A stretch of 64,000 nt of DNA from Methylobacterium tardum. GTDB taxonomy: Bacteria; Pseudomonadota; Alphaproteobacteria; Rhizobiales; Beijerinckiaceae. Under the pieces are notes generated by a model, which saw only the letters and a program-made list of their open reading frames with translations, was not told the origin of the DNA and made no database searches. Location: contig NZ_CP097484.1 in assembly GCF_023546765.1 (NCBI RefSeq), positions 5,380,501 through 5,444,500 on the forward strand. Direction: 5' to 3'. This document shows positions 17,431 through 28,036 of the stretch, piece by piece (within the stretch, counting starts at the first letter, position 1; each line of letters begins with the position of its first letter). A program made the position numbers and the translations under genes.

Positions 17431-18462
17431 CTACCAGGTCGTCGGCTTCGGGTTGCGCTCGTCGAAGCCCTTCTGGTGCCAGTAGGGGTAGATCGGGGTC
17501 TCCTGGCTCGCCGCGTCGAGCCGCGCGACCTGCTCGGGCGCCAGCGTCCAGCCCAGCGCGCCGAGATTCTGCTTCAGCTGGTCCTCAGTCCGGGCGCCGA
17601 CCACGATGTTGCAGACGGTCGGCCGGGTCAGCAGCCAGTTGAGCGCCACCTGCGCCACCGTCTTGCCGGTCTCGGCCGCCACGGCGTCGAGCGCATCCAC
17701 GACGCCGAACAGATACTCATCGGAGACCGGCGGACCGCCCTCGGCGCCGCCCGCCGCGATGCGGCCGCTCTGGTTCGGCTGGCCGCGGCGGATCTTGCCG
17801 GTGAGACGGCCCCATCCCAGCGGGCTCCAGACCATCAGGCCGACGCCCTGGTCGATCCCGAGCGGCATCAGCTCCCACTCGTAGTGCCGGCCGATCAGGG
17901 AATAGTAGCCCTGGTAGGCGACATAGCGGGCGAGCCCGTACCGCTCGGACGTGGCGAGCGCCTTCATGAGCTGCCAGCCGGAAAAGTTCGACGCGCCGAT
18001 GTAGCCGATCTTGCCCGAGCGGGTGAGATCGTCGAGGGCGCGCAGCGTCTCGTCGATGGGGGTCAGCGCGTCGAAGCCGTGCATGAAGTAGACGTCGATA
18101 TGGTCGGTGCCGAGCCGCTTGAGGCTGGCCTCGCAGGCGCGGACCAGGTGATGGCGCGAGGAGCCGACCTGATTCAGGTCGTCGTTGAAGCGGAACGTCG
18201 CCTTGGTGGAGATCAGCGCCCGGTCGCGCTTGCCCTTGAGCGCCTGTCCCAGGATCTCTTCCGAGGCGCCCGCCGAGTAGATGTCGGCCGTGTCGAAGAA
18301 ATTGAGCCCGGAATCGAGGCAGAGGTCGACCATGCGGGTCGCCTCCGCGACATCGGTCTGTCCCCAGCGCTGGAAGAACGCGTTCGTCCCGCCGAAGGTG
18401 CCGGTGCCGAAGCTGAGCACCGGCACGGTGAGGCCGGAGCGTCCGAACTGCCTGTATTCCAT
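17431..18462 (-). CDS. Aldo/keto reductase
   Basis: The 343-residue product is a complete aldo/keto reductase of the YajO/Tas-like type. The catalytic tetrad is visible as Asp57 and Tyr62 (DTADIY), Lys87 (STK) and His128 (YFMHG). Late sequence NIVVGARTEDQLKQN is the cofactor-binding region for NADPH. The start at 18462 is preceded by an AGAGAGG ribosome-binding site; a longer frame upstream has poor composition. Such enzymes reduce aldehydes and ketones. The substrate cannot be told from the sequence, and the neighbours (hydrolase, molybdopterin enzyme) give no clear pathway. Confidence 0.92.
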   Translation of the reverse strand: MEYRQFGRSGLTVPVLSFGTGTFGGTNAFFQRWGQTDVAEATRMVDLCLDSGLNFFDTADIYSAGASEEILGQALKGKRDRALISTKATFRFNDDLNQVGSSRHHLVRACEASLKRLGTDHIDVYFMHGFDALTPIDETLRALDDLTRSGKIGYIGASNFSGWQLMKALATSERYGLARYVAYQGYYSLIGRHYEWELMPLGIDQGVGLMVWSPLGWGRLTGKIRRGQPNQSGRIAAGGAEGGPPVSDEYLFGVVDALDAVAAETGKTVAQVALNWLLTRPTVCNIVVGARTEDQLKQNLGALGWTLAPEQVARLDAASQETPIYPYWHQKGFDERNPKPTTW

Positions 18463-18597
18463 CGGGACCTCTCTGCGATCACGCCCGTCGCGCGGCGCGC
18501 CACTCCGTCTAACACGGCCGCCCAGCCGGGCTTTCCCCACGCCGGTAAGCCTGCCGTGCGCGGGGAACGGGCCGGGCCCTGTCGCGGCCGCCGGGTG

Positions 18598-19650
18598 CTA
18601 GGCGCCCTGAGCCGGTCCGCGCGGGTGTTGGGCGTCAGCCTCAAGGAAGGCCCGCACGGTGTCGCGGAGAAAGGCGGCGTCGGCCGGGTTGGCCGCGGGA
18701 TTGCCGGCGCGATGGCCCCAGACGCTCGGGATCGGCCGCAGGACGGCCTCGCGCAAGTGCGGCAGTTCGGCGGCGTTGTCGGCGACGCGGAAGTAGAGAT
18801 CGGTCTCGCCCGGCATCAGCAGCAGCCGGGCCGTGATCGCGCCCAGCGCCCGTGCGAGGTCGCCGCCGAAGCGCGGGTCGCGGCTGATGTCGCCCGCCTC
18901 CCAGGTGCGGAGCTGCGCGTACAGATCGGCCGCCGGGCGGCGGGCGAAGCGCTCCTCCCAGTCGGTGCGCAGGAAGGTGTCGAGGTCCGGGGCGCCGAGG
19001 GCGGTGCGGTGCAGGTCGGCCCGGTAGAAGTCCTGGCTGAGCGCCCAGCCCGCGTAGATGCGCCCGAAGGCCCGGAGCGCGGCGGCGGGCTCGGCCGAGA
19101 AGCGGCCGGCGCCGCGATGCTCCGGCGCGGCCTCCAGCACCGCCATCAGGCCCTTCAGGAACACGCGGTTGTGCGTGGCGGTCCGGGCGCTGCCGCAATT
19201 GATCACCGCCCGGGCGACCTGCTCGGGGAACAAAGCCGCCCAGTGGTAGGCCTGCTGCGCCCCCATGGACCAGCCGTAGACCGCGTGCAGGTGTTCAATG
19301 CCCCAGGTCTCGGCGAGCAGGCGGCGCTGGGCGTGGACGTTGTCCCAGGCGGTGACGAGGCCGAGCCAGTCCGGCGTGTTCGACGGGCTCGGCGACAGGC
19401 CGTTGCCGAACATGTCCGGGATGACGATGAACCAGCGGGCCGGATCGAGCACCCCCTCGGGTCCGATCAGCCATTCGAGGTCGGGGTGCTGGGCCGCGTA
19501 GCTCGTCGGGTAGAGCACGACGTTGTCGCGCGCAGGAGAGAGGGTGCCGTGGCTCTTCCAGCGCAGAGTGGCGCTCCGCAGGAGATCACCCGCCTGGAGG
19601 GGCAGGTCTCCGAGCTCGAAGCTGCCGGTGGCCGTCGGCCAGCCGGTCAC
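18598..19650 (-). CDS. Alpha/beta hydrolase of the homoserine O-acetyltransferase-like (MetX-like) type
   Basis: The 350-residue product has the MetX-like fold: WFIVIPDMFGNG after the second strand, Ser128 in the nucleophile elbow GWSMG, and a late VWGHRAGNP carrying the catalytic His. I chose GTG at 19650 because sequence further upstream lacks domain character. The family includes true homoserine acetyltransferases and many hydrolases of unknown substrate. Nothing nearby points to methionine synthesis, so a hydrolase role is more likely. The reading frame is clean to a stop at 18598. Confidence 0.85.
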   Translation of the reverse strand: MTGWPTATGSFELGDLPLQAGDLLRSATLRWKSHGTLSPARDNVVLYPTSYAAQHPDLEWLIGPEGVLDPARWFIVIPDMFGNGLSPSPSNTPDWLGLVTAWDNVHAQRRLLAETWGIEHLHAVYGWSMGAQQAYHWAALFPEQVARAVINCGSARTATHNRVFLKGLMAVLEAAPEHRGAGRFSAEPAAALRAFGRIYAGWALSQDFYRADLHRTALGAPDLDTFLRTDWEERFARRPAADLYAQLRTWEAGDISRDPRFGGDLARALGAITARLLLMPGETDLYFRVADNAAELPHLREAVLRPIPSVWGHRAGNPAANPADAAFLRDTVRAFLEADAQHPRGPAQGA

Positions 19651-19916
19651 GGGCGCAGCCTCCGCACCAAGCCGACAGGCCGGCGGGCGTAGCCCCGCTG
19701 CCGCACGCCGAGGCGCGCGCGCCTTGTCCGATGGGCGTCCGGCAGGCGGTGGTGCTCGGTGTGGAACGGCATGGTCCTTATGAGCAGCCGCATCAGGCCG
19801 TTGGTCAAGGTCGTGCGCGTGTCGGTCAAGCCGGTGTCGTCCATGGTGCAGATCCAGGCGCCGCGACAGCACCTTCACCGCCGCGACCGTGAAATCCGTC
19901 CGCCTGCCGAAGCCAT

Positions 19917-22031
19917 TTGCTATCCTGGACCGTGCGCGCCTCAAAAACGCACGAGCTTTGCATCATCCCTGCCGGCGCCACGGGAGTTCGTCGCTTGGTC
20001 CGGACCGTCTGCCCGCATGATTGCCCCTCCGCCTGCAGCCTCGACGTGCAGGTGGCGGATGGCCGCGTCGTCTCAGTCCGGGGCGGCGACAACCCCTACA
20101 CGGCCGGGGTGATCTGCGCGAAGGTCAGCCGCTACGGCGAGCGCGTCCACCATCCCGACCGGATCCTCCACCCGCTCGAGCGCGTCGGCCCGAAGGGCGG
20201 CGGCCAGTGGCGGCGGATCGCCTGGGACGCGGCGCTCGACCGGCTGGCCGCAGCCTTCTCGGAGACGGCGGAACACTGGGGACCGGAGGCGGTCTGGCCG
20301 TACAATTCGGGCGGCACGATGGGCCTCGTCCAGCGCGACGGTATCCATCGCCTCACCCACGCGATGGGCTATTCGCGGCGCAAGCGCACGATCTGCACGG
20401 CGGTGGCGATCGCGGGCTGGAGCGCCGGAATCGGCCGGATCGCCGGGCCGGATCCCCGCGAAATGGCGTCGTCCGACCTGATCGTGGTCTGGGGCGGCAA
20501 CCCGGTGAGCACCCAGGTCAACGCGATGACCCATATCAGCCGCGCCCGGAAGAGCCGGGGCGCCAAGCTGGTGGTGGTCGATCCCTACCGCACCGGCACG
20601 GCGGCGGCCGCCGACCTCCACCTCGCGCTCCGGCCGGGCACCGACGGGGCCCTCGCCTGCGCGGTGCTCCACGTGCTGTTCCGCGACGGCCACGCGGACC
20701 GGGCCTACCTCGCCGCCCATGCCGAGGACACGGCGGCGCTGGAGGCGCATCTCGCGTCGCGCACCCCCGATTGGGCGGCGGCGATCACCGGCCTCGAGCC
20801 CGCCGCGATCGAGGCCTTCGCGGCCCTCTACGGCCGGACGCCGCGCAGCTACATCCGCTGCGGCTTCGGCTTCACCCGGAGCCGCAACGGCGCCGTGAAC
20901 CTCCACGCGGTGACCTGCCTGCCGACGGTGACCGGCGCCTGGCAGCACGAAGGCGGCGGCGCCCTCTGGCAGCAGGCCGCGATCTTCAACTGGGACAAGA
21001 CCCTGACGGAGGGCCTCGACGTCAAGGCGCCGGGCGTGCGCGAGCTCGACATGAGCCGGATCGGCGCCATCCTCGCCGACGATCCCGACGCCCTGCAGGG
21101 CGGCCCGCCGGTGCGCGCCATGCTGATCCAGTCGGCCAATCCCGCCGTCTCGGCCCCCGACAGCACCCGGGTGCGCGCCGGCCTGGCGCGGCCGGACGTG
21201 TTCGTGGCCGTGCACGAGCAGTTCATGACCGAGACCGCGGCACTGGCCGACCTCGTCCTGCCGGCCACCACCTTCCTGGAGCACGACGACATCTACGGGG
21301 CCGGCGGCCACAGCCACATCCAGGCGGGGCCGGCGATCCTGGAGCCTCCGGGTGAGTGCCGATCGAACCACGCGCTGCTCGGCGCGCTCGCCGCCCGGCT
21401 CGGCGCGGACCATGCAGGCTTCCGACTGAGCGCCCGGGATCTCGCCGACGCGACCCTGGCGCGTTCGGGCTGGGGCGGCCTCGAAAGGCTGGAGGCGGCC
21501 GGCTGGATCGACGCGCAGCCGGATTTCGCCGAGAGTCATTTCCTGAACGGGTTCGGCCATCCGGACGGGCGCTTCCGCTTCGCCCCCGACTGGGCGGCGC
21601 TCGGCCCCCGCGCGGCCGGGATGCCAAGCCTGCCCGATCACTGGCCGACGGCCGAGCCCGCCGACGCGGAGCACCCGTTCCGGATGATCGCCCCGCCGGC
21701 CCGCCAGTTCCTCAACGCGACCTTCACCAATGTGGCCGAGTCGCTCCGCCGCGAGGGGCGGCCGACCTGCCTGCTCCACCCGGAGGACGGCGCGCGGCTC
21801 GGGATCGGCACGGGCGACATCATCGAGATCGGCAATACCCGCGGCCGGGTGCGGCTGCACGCGCGCCTCGCCGAGGGGCAGCAGCCGGGCGTCGTGGTGG
21901 TCGAGAGCCTGTGGCCGAGCGCGTCCTTCACGGGCGGCAGCGGGATCAACACCCTGATCGGCTCCGCGCCGGCGGCGCCCAACGACGGCGCCGCCTTCCA
22001 CGACACCGCGGTCTGGGTCCGGGCGGCCTGA
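19917..22031 (+). CDS. Molybdopterin-dependent oxidoreductase (DMSO reductase family)
   Basis: The product of up to 704 residues starts with an iron-sulfur motif CPHDCPSAC followed by a fourth cysteine in GVICAK, then the molybdopterin oxidoreductase domain with MTHISRARK, VVDPYRTGTA and QSANPAVSAPD, and ends in a molydopterin-dinucleotide-binding domain (HPEDGARLGIGTGD). The start is TTG at 19917 or a GTG slightly downstream; no good ribosome-binding site separates them. It is of the assimilatory/soluble oxidoreductase size and has no Tat signal. No subunit or chaperone partner is adjacent, so the substrate is unknown. Confidence 0.9.
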   Translation: MLSWTVRASKTHELCIIPAGATGVRRLVRTVCPHDCPSACSLDVQVADGRVVSVRGGDNPYTAGVICAKVSRYGERVHHPDRILHPLERVGPKGGGQWRRIAWDAALDRLAAAFSETAEHWGPEAVWPYNSGGTMGLVQRDGIHRLTHAMGYSRRKRTICTAVAIAGWSAGIGRIAGPDPREMASSDLIVVWGGNPVSTQVNAMTHISRARKSRGAKLVVVDPYRTGTAAAADLHLALRPGTDGALACAVLHVLFRDGHADRAYLAAHAEDTAALEAHLASRTPDWAAAITGLEPAAIEAFAALYGRTPRSYIRCGFGFTRSRNGAVNLHAVTCLPTVTGAWQHEGGGALWQQAAIFNWDKTLTEGLDVKAPGVRELDMSRIGAILADDPDALQGGPPVRAMLIQSANPAVSAPDSTRVRAGLARPDVFVAVHEQFMTETAALADLVLPATTFLEHDDIYGAGGHSHIQAGPAILEPPGECRSNHALLGALAARLGADHAGFRLSARDLADATLARSGWGGLERLEAAGWIDAQPDFAESHFLNGFGHPDGRFRFAPDWAALGPRAAGMPSLPDHWPTAEPADAEHPFRMIAPPARQFLNATFTNVAESLRREGRPTCLLHPEDGARLGIGTGDIIEIGNTRGRVRLHARLAEGQQPGVVVVESLWPSASFTGGSGINTLIGSAPAAPNDGAAFHDTAVWVRAA

Positions 22032-22213
22032 GCCGGGCGCTCAGGCCGTCAGCGCCTCGGGCACAGGCGCCGGCCGGTCCATCGGCCTTTCACCGGCGCG
22101 ATCCTCGCCCAGGATGTCCGTCGGATGGCCTTCGCAGATTTCGGTCGATAGCTAAGTCGTGCCGCCGCGCCCGGATTCCGGACGCCCGAAACCCCATGTG
22201 CGGCTCCGGCCGA

Positions 22214-23233
22214 TCAACCCGTGCGGTCGACAGTCTGGGCCGACAGGTCTCGGTCTGCGGAGGGGCTGCACCCGAACTGGGACCGGTAGCTGCGGGAAAA
22301 ATGCGCCGCGCTCGAGAACCCGCAGGCCGTCGCGATCTCTCCGATCGCCAGGGGGCTCTGGCGCAACAGGCGCCGGCCGTGGGCCAGGCGAATGGCCCGG
22401 TACTGCGCCGAGAAACGCAGGCCCCGCTTGTCGAGGAACAGCCGATCGAGGTGACGCGCGCTGACCGAGGCGAGGCGGGCCATGGCTTGACGGCTCAGCG
22501 GCGCCTCGACCGTCTTCTCCATCGTCTCGAGGATTGTCAGCAGGGCCGGGTGGTGGACGCCGTACCGCTCCGCCGCGGACGCGCGCTGCGGGTCGTCCGC
22601 GGCGCCCACGGCGGTGTGCAGGAACCAGTCCGAGACGCGGCGCGCGAAGGCCGCGCCCATCCGTTCGGCGATCAGCCTGTGCGCCATGTCGAGGGGGGCG
22701 ACCCCGCCGCCGCAGGTCAGGCGGTCGGCATCGGCGACGTAGCGCGCCCGCGTGAGCCGCGCCTCCGGAAACGCCTCGACCGTGGCGCCGGCATACTCCC
22801 AGTGAAGGGTGAAGGCGCGCTCCGCCAGCAGCCCCGCCGCGGCCATCAGGTAGGGGCCGCCCGATATGCCGCCGATGCGGACGCCGAATCGGGCCATGCG
22901 CCGCAGGGCCGCGTGGATCGCCGGCCTGTCCCACCCGGTCGGCTCGCCGCCCGCGCAGATGAAGAGGGTGTGAAGATGCCCGCGCTCCCGGGGCAGCCCC
23001 TCGGTGGGGACCTCCACGCCGGAGGAGGACGCGACCCGGCCCTCCGCCTCGCCGAAGTAGCGCAGCCGATAGAGGGCGCGCCCCGCCAGGTCGTTGGCCG
23101 CCCGGAATGGCTCGCAGGCCGAGGCGAACGACAACAGCGCGAAGCCCGGGATGAGGAGGAAGCCGATCTCCTGCGGCCGATCCCCCGCTCCTGGAGGACC
23201 CGCATCCGCTGTCTGTGCTTCGGGTTGGCTCAT
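22214..23233 (-). CDS. glxA: GlxA-type transcriptional regulator (DJ-1/PfpI-like plus AraC HTH)
   Basis: The 339-residue product has an N-terminal amidotransferase-like (DJ-1/PfpI) domain at about 25-195 (IGFLLIPGFALLSF, GGISGGPYLMA) and a C-terminal AraC double HTH at about 225-325 (AIGEIATACGFSSAAHFSR). Family members such as GbdR and SouR control catabolism of betaine, dimethylglycine and sarcosine in other bacteria. It is divergent from the sarcosine-oxidase-like gene at 23385, which fits a local control role. The name reflects family and position beside the glx genes; the target is inferred. Confidence 0.85.
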   Translation of the reverse strand: MSQPEAQTADAGPPGAGDRPQEIGFLLIPGFALLSFASACEPFRAANDLAGRALYRLRYFGEAEGRVASSSGVEVPTEGLPRERGHLHTLFICAGGEPTGWDRPAIHAALRRMARFGVRIGGISGGPYLMAAAGLLAERAFTLHWEYAGATVEAFPEARLTRARYVADADRLTCGGGVAPLDMAHRLIAERMGAAFARRVSDWFLHTAVGAADDPQRASAAERYGVHHPALLTILETMEKTVEAPLSRQAMARLASVSARHLDRLFLDKRGLRFSAQYRAIRLAHGRRLLRQSPLAIGEIATACGFSSAAHFSRSYRSQFGCSPSADRDLSAQTVDRTG

Positions 23234-23384
23234 CCGTGCAAGAAACCGTCTGTCACGGTCAAGCGCAACCGGGGCAGGACGCCATTCTTGGCGCCGCTCC
23301 TTCGGTCCGGAACCCCATCCGTATGCCCAACGCCCTGTGCCCACCCGCGTTCGTCGGCCGCGCCGGTGCGCGCGGGCAGACCCG

Positions 23385-24554
23385 ATGACCCGCCGGGTCG
23401 ACGTCGCGGTCCTCGGGCTCGGCGCGATGGGCAGCGCCGTCCTGTATCAGCTGGCCAAAAGCGGGGCCGCGGTCGTCGGGATCGACCGCTTCGCCCCGCC
23501 GCACGCGTTCGGATCGAGCCACGGCGAGACACGCATCACCCGTCAGGCCGTCGGCGAGGGGCGCGACTACGTCCCGTTCGTCGGCGCCTCGCACCGCATC
23601 TGGCGCGAGTTGGAGGCGGCGACGGGGGAGACCCTGCTGAATGCCTGCGGCGCCCTCGTCATGGCGCCCGGTCACGGGATCTCGTCCCATCACGGCAAGC
23701 CGGACTTCGTCGGCCGCTCGATCAGCGCCGCGCAGGGGGCCGGGATCGCCCACGAGGTGCTCGACGGCGCCGAGGTCGCCCGCCGCTTCCCGCAATTCCT
23801 CAACCTCGCGGGCGACGAGAAGGCCTATTACGAGCCGGGTGGCGGCTACGTCTTCCCGGAGCGCTGCCTTGCCGCGCAGCTCGGCTGCGCGGCCGCGGCG
23901 GGCGCCGAGATCCGGACCGGCTGCGCGGTGCGGGCGCTCAGCCAGGACGGGGCCGGGATCCGCATCGAGACCGAGGACGGCGGGATCCTGGCTGACCGCG
24001 CCGTGGTCGCTGCCGGCGCCTGGACGGCGCCGCTGCTCGGAAGCCCGTTCGACCGGCTGCTCACGGTCCGGCGCCAGCTGCTGCACTGGTACGCGCTGAC
24101 CGACGACTCGGCCTATGGGCCGCAGGCGCCGGTCTTCATCTGGATGTACGGCACGACCGACACCGAGTACCTCTACGGCTTCCCGCCGCTGCCGGGGGAG
24201 CGCGCCATCAAGGTCGCGACCGAGCAGTACGACACCGCCACCACCGCCGACGGGGTGGAGCGCCGCGTCGATCCGTCGGAATCCGCCGAGATGTACCGCC
24301 TGCGCGTCGCGGACCGGCTGGCCGGCGCCACGCCGGAGGTCGTCCGGGCGGCCGCCTGCGTCTACACGGTGACCCCCGACCGCGGCTTCATCATCGACCG
24401 GCATCCCAGGATGGATCGGCTCTGGGTGGTCTCCGCCTGCTCGGGGCACGGCTTCAAGCACTCGGCCGGGATCGGCGAGGCCGTCGCCGCGGAGCTGGCC
24501 GGCGGGCCCGGGCGGGTCGATCTCGCCCCCTTCGCCCTCGCACGCTTCGGTTGA
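23385..24554 (+). CDS. Monomeric sarcosine oxidase / N-methyl-L-amino-acid oxidase family FAD enzyme
   Basis: The 389-residue product has the FAD-binding GLGAMGS at about 11-17, the family motif GSSHGETRITRQ at 43-54, and Cys325 in AACVYTVTPD, the position that binds FAD covalently in monomeric sarcosine oxidase and N-methyltryptophan oxidase. SGHGFKHS near the end is also conserved. The enzyme oxidises an N-methyl group of an amino acid to formaldehyde with release of hydrogen peroxide. The start at 23385 follows the divergent regulator. It is followed 95 bases later by an amino-acid ABC transporter, so its substrate is probably imported. Confidence 0.88.
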   Translation: MTRRVDVAVLGLGAMGSAVLYQLAKSGAAVVGIDRFAPPHAFGSSHGETRITRQAVGEGRDYVPFVGASHRIWRELEAATGETLLNACGALVMAPGHGISSHHGKPDFVGRSISAAQGAGIAHEVLDGAEVARRFPQFLNLAGDEKAYYEPGGGYVFPERCLAAQLGCAAAAGAEIRTGCAVRALSQDGAGIRIETEDGGILADRAVVAAGAWTAPLLGSPFDRLLTVRRQLLHWYALTDDSAYGPQAPVFIWMYGTTDTEYLYGFPPLPGERAIKVATEQYDTATTADGVERRVDPSESAEMYRLRVADRLAGATPEVVRAAACVYTVTPDRGFIIDRHPRMDRLWVVSACSGHGFKHSAGIGEAVAAELAGGPGRVDLAPFALARFG

Positions 24555-24649
24555 TACGCTGGCCGATGGCTCGTGGATTGCTTGAAACCATGCCAAGATC
24601 GGCGCCGCGATCACCGCCACGTTCAGTACAGGCCAGCAGGACCGTTCCG

Positions 24650-25489
24650 ATGCGACACACGATCCGCACCTTCCTGACGACCGGAGCGCTGGCCCTCGCG
24701 GCGCTCTCGGCCGTCGCGCTGCCGGGTCGGGCTGGGGCCGCCGACGGTGTCGAGGCGATCAAGAAGCGCGGGACGCTGATCGTCGGGGTGAAGGCGGATT
24801 ACAGGCCATTCGGCTTCCGCGATCCGAGCGGCACGATCATCGGACTCGAGCCCGACCTCGCCGCCGACCTCGCCAAGCGGCTCGGCGTGAAGCTCGAGCT
24901 GGTGCCGGTGGTCTCGGCCAACCGGATCGAGTTCCTGCAGCAGGGCAAGGTCGATCTGCTGATCGCCACGCTCTCCGACAAGCCGGAGCGCCGCCGCGTC
25001 GTGCAGGCGATCGACCCGCAATACTATTCCGACTTCGTGAACGTGCTGCTGCCCAAGAGTTCCGGCATTACCGACTGGGCGCAGCTGAAGGGCAAGCCGC
25101 TCTGCGCGACCTCGGGGGCGTGGTACAACAAAGACGTCGCGCGCACCTACGGGGCGGAGATCATCGCCTTCGACGGCTCGGAGAAGCCGCTCTTCGCGCT
25201 CAAGCAGGGCAATTGCATCGGCTACGTCTACGACCAGAGCATGCTGCAGGGTAAGCTGCTCGATGACGACTGGAAGGCCAACTACGCCCTGCCGCTCAAG
25301 GGCATCCTGGATGCGCCGTGGATGATGGCGGTGGCGCAGGGCAACACCACGCTCCAGACCATGGTTGAGGACGCCACCAAGGACTGGATGAAGACCGGCT
25401 TCATCGTCGACGAGGAGAAGAAGTGGGGCATCGAGCCGACCGCTTACTCGAAGGCGATGCACGAGAAATACAAGAACGCGACCAACTGA
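24650..25489 (+). CDS. Amino acid ABC transporter, periplasmic substrate-binding protein
   Basis: The 279-residue product has a Sec signal peptide at residues 1-30 (an Ala/Leu core ending at AGA), then the family-3 binding-protein pattern: RGTLIVGVKADYRPFGF and DLAADLAKRLGVKLELVPV. The mature protein is the usual size for polar amino-acid binding proteins. The start at 24650 is the ATG before the signal sequence. It is the first gene of a four-gene transporter set that runs to 28002. The ligand is probably an amino acid or N-methylated amino acid handled by the oxidase upstream. Confidence 0.93.
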   Translation: MRHTIRTFLTTGALALAALSAVALPGRAGAADGVEAIKKRGTLIVGVKADYRPFGFRDPSGTIIGLEPDLAADLAKRLGVKLELVPVVSANRIEFLQQGKVDLLIATLSDKPERRRVVQAIDPQYYSDFVNVLLPKSSGITDWAQLKGKPLCATSGAWYNKDVARTYGAEIIAFDGSEKPLFALKQGNCIGYVYDQSMLQGKLLDDDWKANYALPLKGILDAPWMMAVAQGNTTLQTMVEDATKDWMKTGFIVDEEKKWGIEPTAYSKAMHEKYKNATN

Positions 25490-25628
25490 TGCGGTCCTGC
25501 ACGACGGCTCGCGCGCTCTCCGCCGAAGTGGACGCCGGTTCGGCGCACGAGAGCGCGTCGAAACAGGGACGTGGAGCCGCGCGCGATTGCGACGCGATCG
25601 AGCGCGGCTCCAAGAGCGTTCGCCCGCG

Positions 25629-26378
25629 ATGATCGCCACGATCCAGGCGTGGTTCCAGCAGCTCTACGAGACCACGGGCTTCAACTTCACGGTCTTCTAC
25701 GACCCCTACGACTGGGACCGCTACGTCGCCGGCCTGCGGATGACGCTGCTGCTCGGGATCAGCACGATCCTGGCGAGCCTCGTCATCGGCGCCGTCGGCG
25801 CGCTCCTGCAGAGCGGGCCGTCGCGCGTCCTTCGGGCGCTGGTCAACGGCTTCGTCGTGCTGTTCCGCAACACGCCGCCGCTGGTGCAGATCTTCTTCTT
25901 CTACTTCGGGCTCGGGACGCTGCTCCCGGACATCCGCTCGGCGGACGGCCTGCGCGTGCCGATCCTCAACAACGTGCAATGGGCGATCGTCTCGCTGTCG
26001 CTGTTTGCGGGCGCGTTCAACGTCGAGATCTTCCGCTCCGGCATCGAGGCCGTGCCGAAGACCACGATCGAGGCCGCGGAGGCCCTGGGCTACACCCGGT
26101 TCAAGGCCTACCGCCACGTCGTCCTGCCGCTGGCTCTGCGCGTCTGCCTGCCGGCCCTGAACAACAACCTGATCAACCTCCTGAAGACCACGACGCTGGC
26201 CTACGCCATCGCGGTCCCCGAGACGCTCTACGCGGTCAAGCAGATCTGGTCCGAGTCGCAGAACGTCCTCGAGATGATGCTCGTGCTGCTCGCGACCTAC
26301 GCCATCCTCGTCGGCGTGCTCGTCTGGATCATGCACCGCTGGGAGCGGGCCCTGCGCATCCCGGGCTACGGCCGATGA
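25629..26378 (+). CDS. Amino acid ABC transporter permease 1
   Basis: The 249-residue protein is a HisM/GlnP-type permease with about five membrane segments. FRNTPPLVQIFFF marks the conserved stretch before the binding-protein-dependent transport signature, and EAAEALGYTRFKAYRHVVLPLALR is the EAA loop that contacts the ATPase. The ATG is at 25629. Its stop overlaps the start of the second permease gene (ATGA at 26375-26378), so the two membrane subunits are translated in coupled fashion and presumably form a heterodimer. Confidence 0.93.
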   Translation: MIATIQAWFQQLYETTGFNFTVFYDPYDWDRYVAGLRMTLLLGISTILASLVIGAVGALLQSGPSRVLRALVNGFVVLFRNTPPLVQIFFFYFGLGTLLPDIRSADGLRVPILNNVQWAIVSLSLFAGAFNVEIFRSGIEAVPKTTIEAAEALGYTRFKAYRHVVLPLALRVCLPALNNNLINLLKTTTLAYAIAVPETLYAVKQIWSESQNVLEMMLVLLATYAILVGVLVWIMHRWERALRIPGYGR

Positions 26379-27220
26379 GCGCCCCGGACCCGAGCCGACG
26401 GGGTGACCTGCCGGTCCTGCTGCCGTTCGCGCTCGCCGATCACCGCCCGGCGGCGCGCCTGCGGCCGGCCCATCTCTGGCTGCTCACCGGCCTCGCCCTC
26501 GTGGCGGTGCCGGCCTGGGCGCAGGGCGGGGCCGCCGCGCTGTCGCCGCTGGAGGTCGTGATCAAGTGGGCGCCCCTGCTGCTCACGGGCTTCGCCTTCA
26601 ACGTCGCGATCTCGCTGATGGCGATGGCGATCGGCACCGTCGCGGGGATCGGGCTCGGCCTGGCCATGATGGCCGAGGGCCGAATCCTGCCCCGCCTCGC
26701 GTGGTGCGCCACGCAAGTCTTCCGCAACGTGCCCTGGCTGGTGCTGCTGTTCTTCGTGATGTTCCTGGTGCCGTTCCAGGTCACGGTGTTCGGGGTCCGG
26801 GTGCCGCTCCCCGACTGGATCAAGGCGACCTTCGGCTTCAGCCTGCCGGTCATGGCCAACGTCGCCGAGATCGTCCGCGGCGCGGTGCGCTCGGTGCCCA
26901 ACACCCAGTGGGAGGCGGCCGAGTCCCTGGCCTTCACCCGGCGGCAGACGCTGTGGCGCATCATCCTGCCCCAGTGCGCGAAGCGGATGCTGCCGCCCTG
27001 GATGAACGTCTACTCGCTGATCGCCATGGCGACCGTGCAGGCGTCGATCGTCGGGGTCACCGAGATGCTGACGCTGACCGCGCAGGTGCACGCGGCCGAG
27101 GGCGGCCGCCCCGAGCTGTTCGCCCCGCTCTACGGCTTCGCGCTGCTCTGCTTCTTCGTCTACTGCTACCCGATCGACCGGCTGACCGCCCGCCTGGAAC
27201 GCCGCTTCGAGACCCGTTGA
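26375..27220 (+). CDS. Amino acid ABC transporter permease 2
   Basis: The 281-residue protein is the partner permease. An N-terminal extension of about 55 residues precedes the membrane segments. FRNVPWLVLLFFV is the family pattern, and WEAAESLAFTRRQTLWRIILP is the EAA loop. The start overlaps the stop of permease 1 by four bases. Heterodimeric permeases with one longer subunit are normal for polar amino acid uptake systems. Confidence 0.92.
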   Translation: MSAPDPSRRGDLPVLLPFALADHRPAARLRPAHLWLLTGLALVAVPAWAQGGAAALSPLEVVIKWAPLLLTGFAFNVAISLMAMAIGTVAGIGLGLAMMAEGRILPRLAWCATQVFRNVPWLVLLFFVMFLVPFQVTVFGVRVPLPDWIKATFGFSLPVMANVAEIVRGAVRSVPNTQWEAAESLAFTRRQTLWRIILPQCAKRMLPPWMNVYSLIAMATVQASIVGVTEMLTLTAQVHAAEGGRPELFAPLYGFALLCFFVYCYPIDRLTARLERRFETR

Positions 27221-27225
27221 GCCCG

Positions 27226-28002
<777 letters not shown>

Positions 28003-28036
28003 CACCCCAGGCGGCGTCCGCCGGCACGGCGCGGCC

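Noticed and set aside
15819..19692. Very long plus-strand open frames opposite the AraC, aldo/keto reductase and hydrolase genes
   Set aside because: They are antisense to genes with clear domains; the products are Arg/Gly/Ala-rich without any fold, as expected for high-GC shadow frames.
21356..24620. Long frames antisense to or in another frame of the molybdopterin enzyme and the sarcosine-oxidase-like gene
   Set aside because: No domain, no start signals, and full overlap with genes that have clear catalytic motifs.
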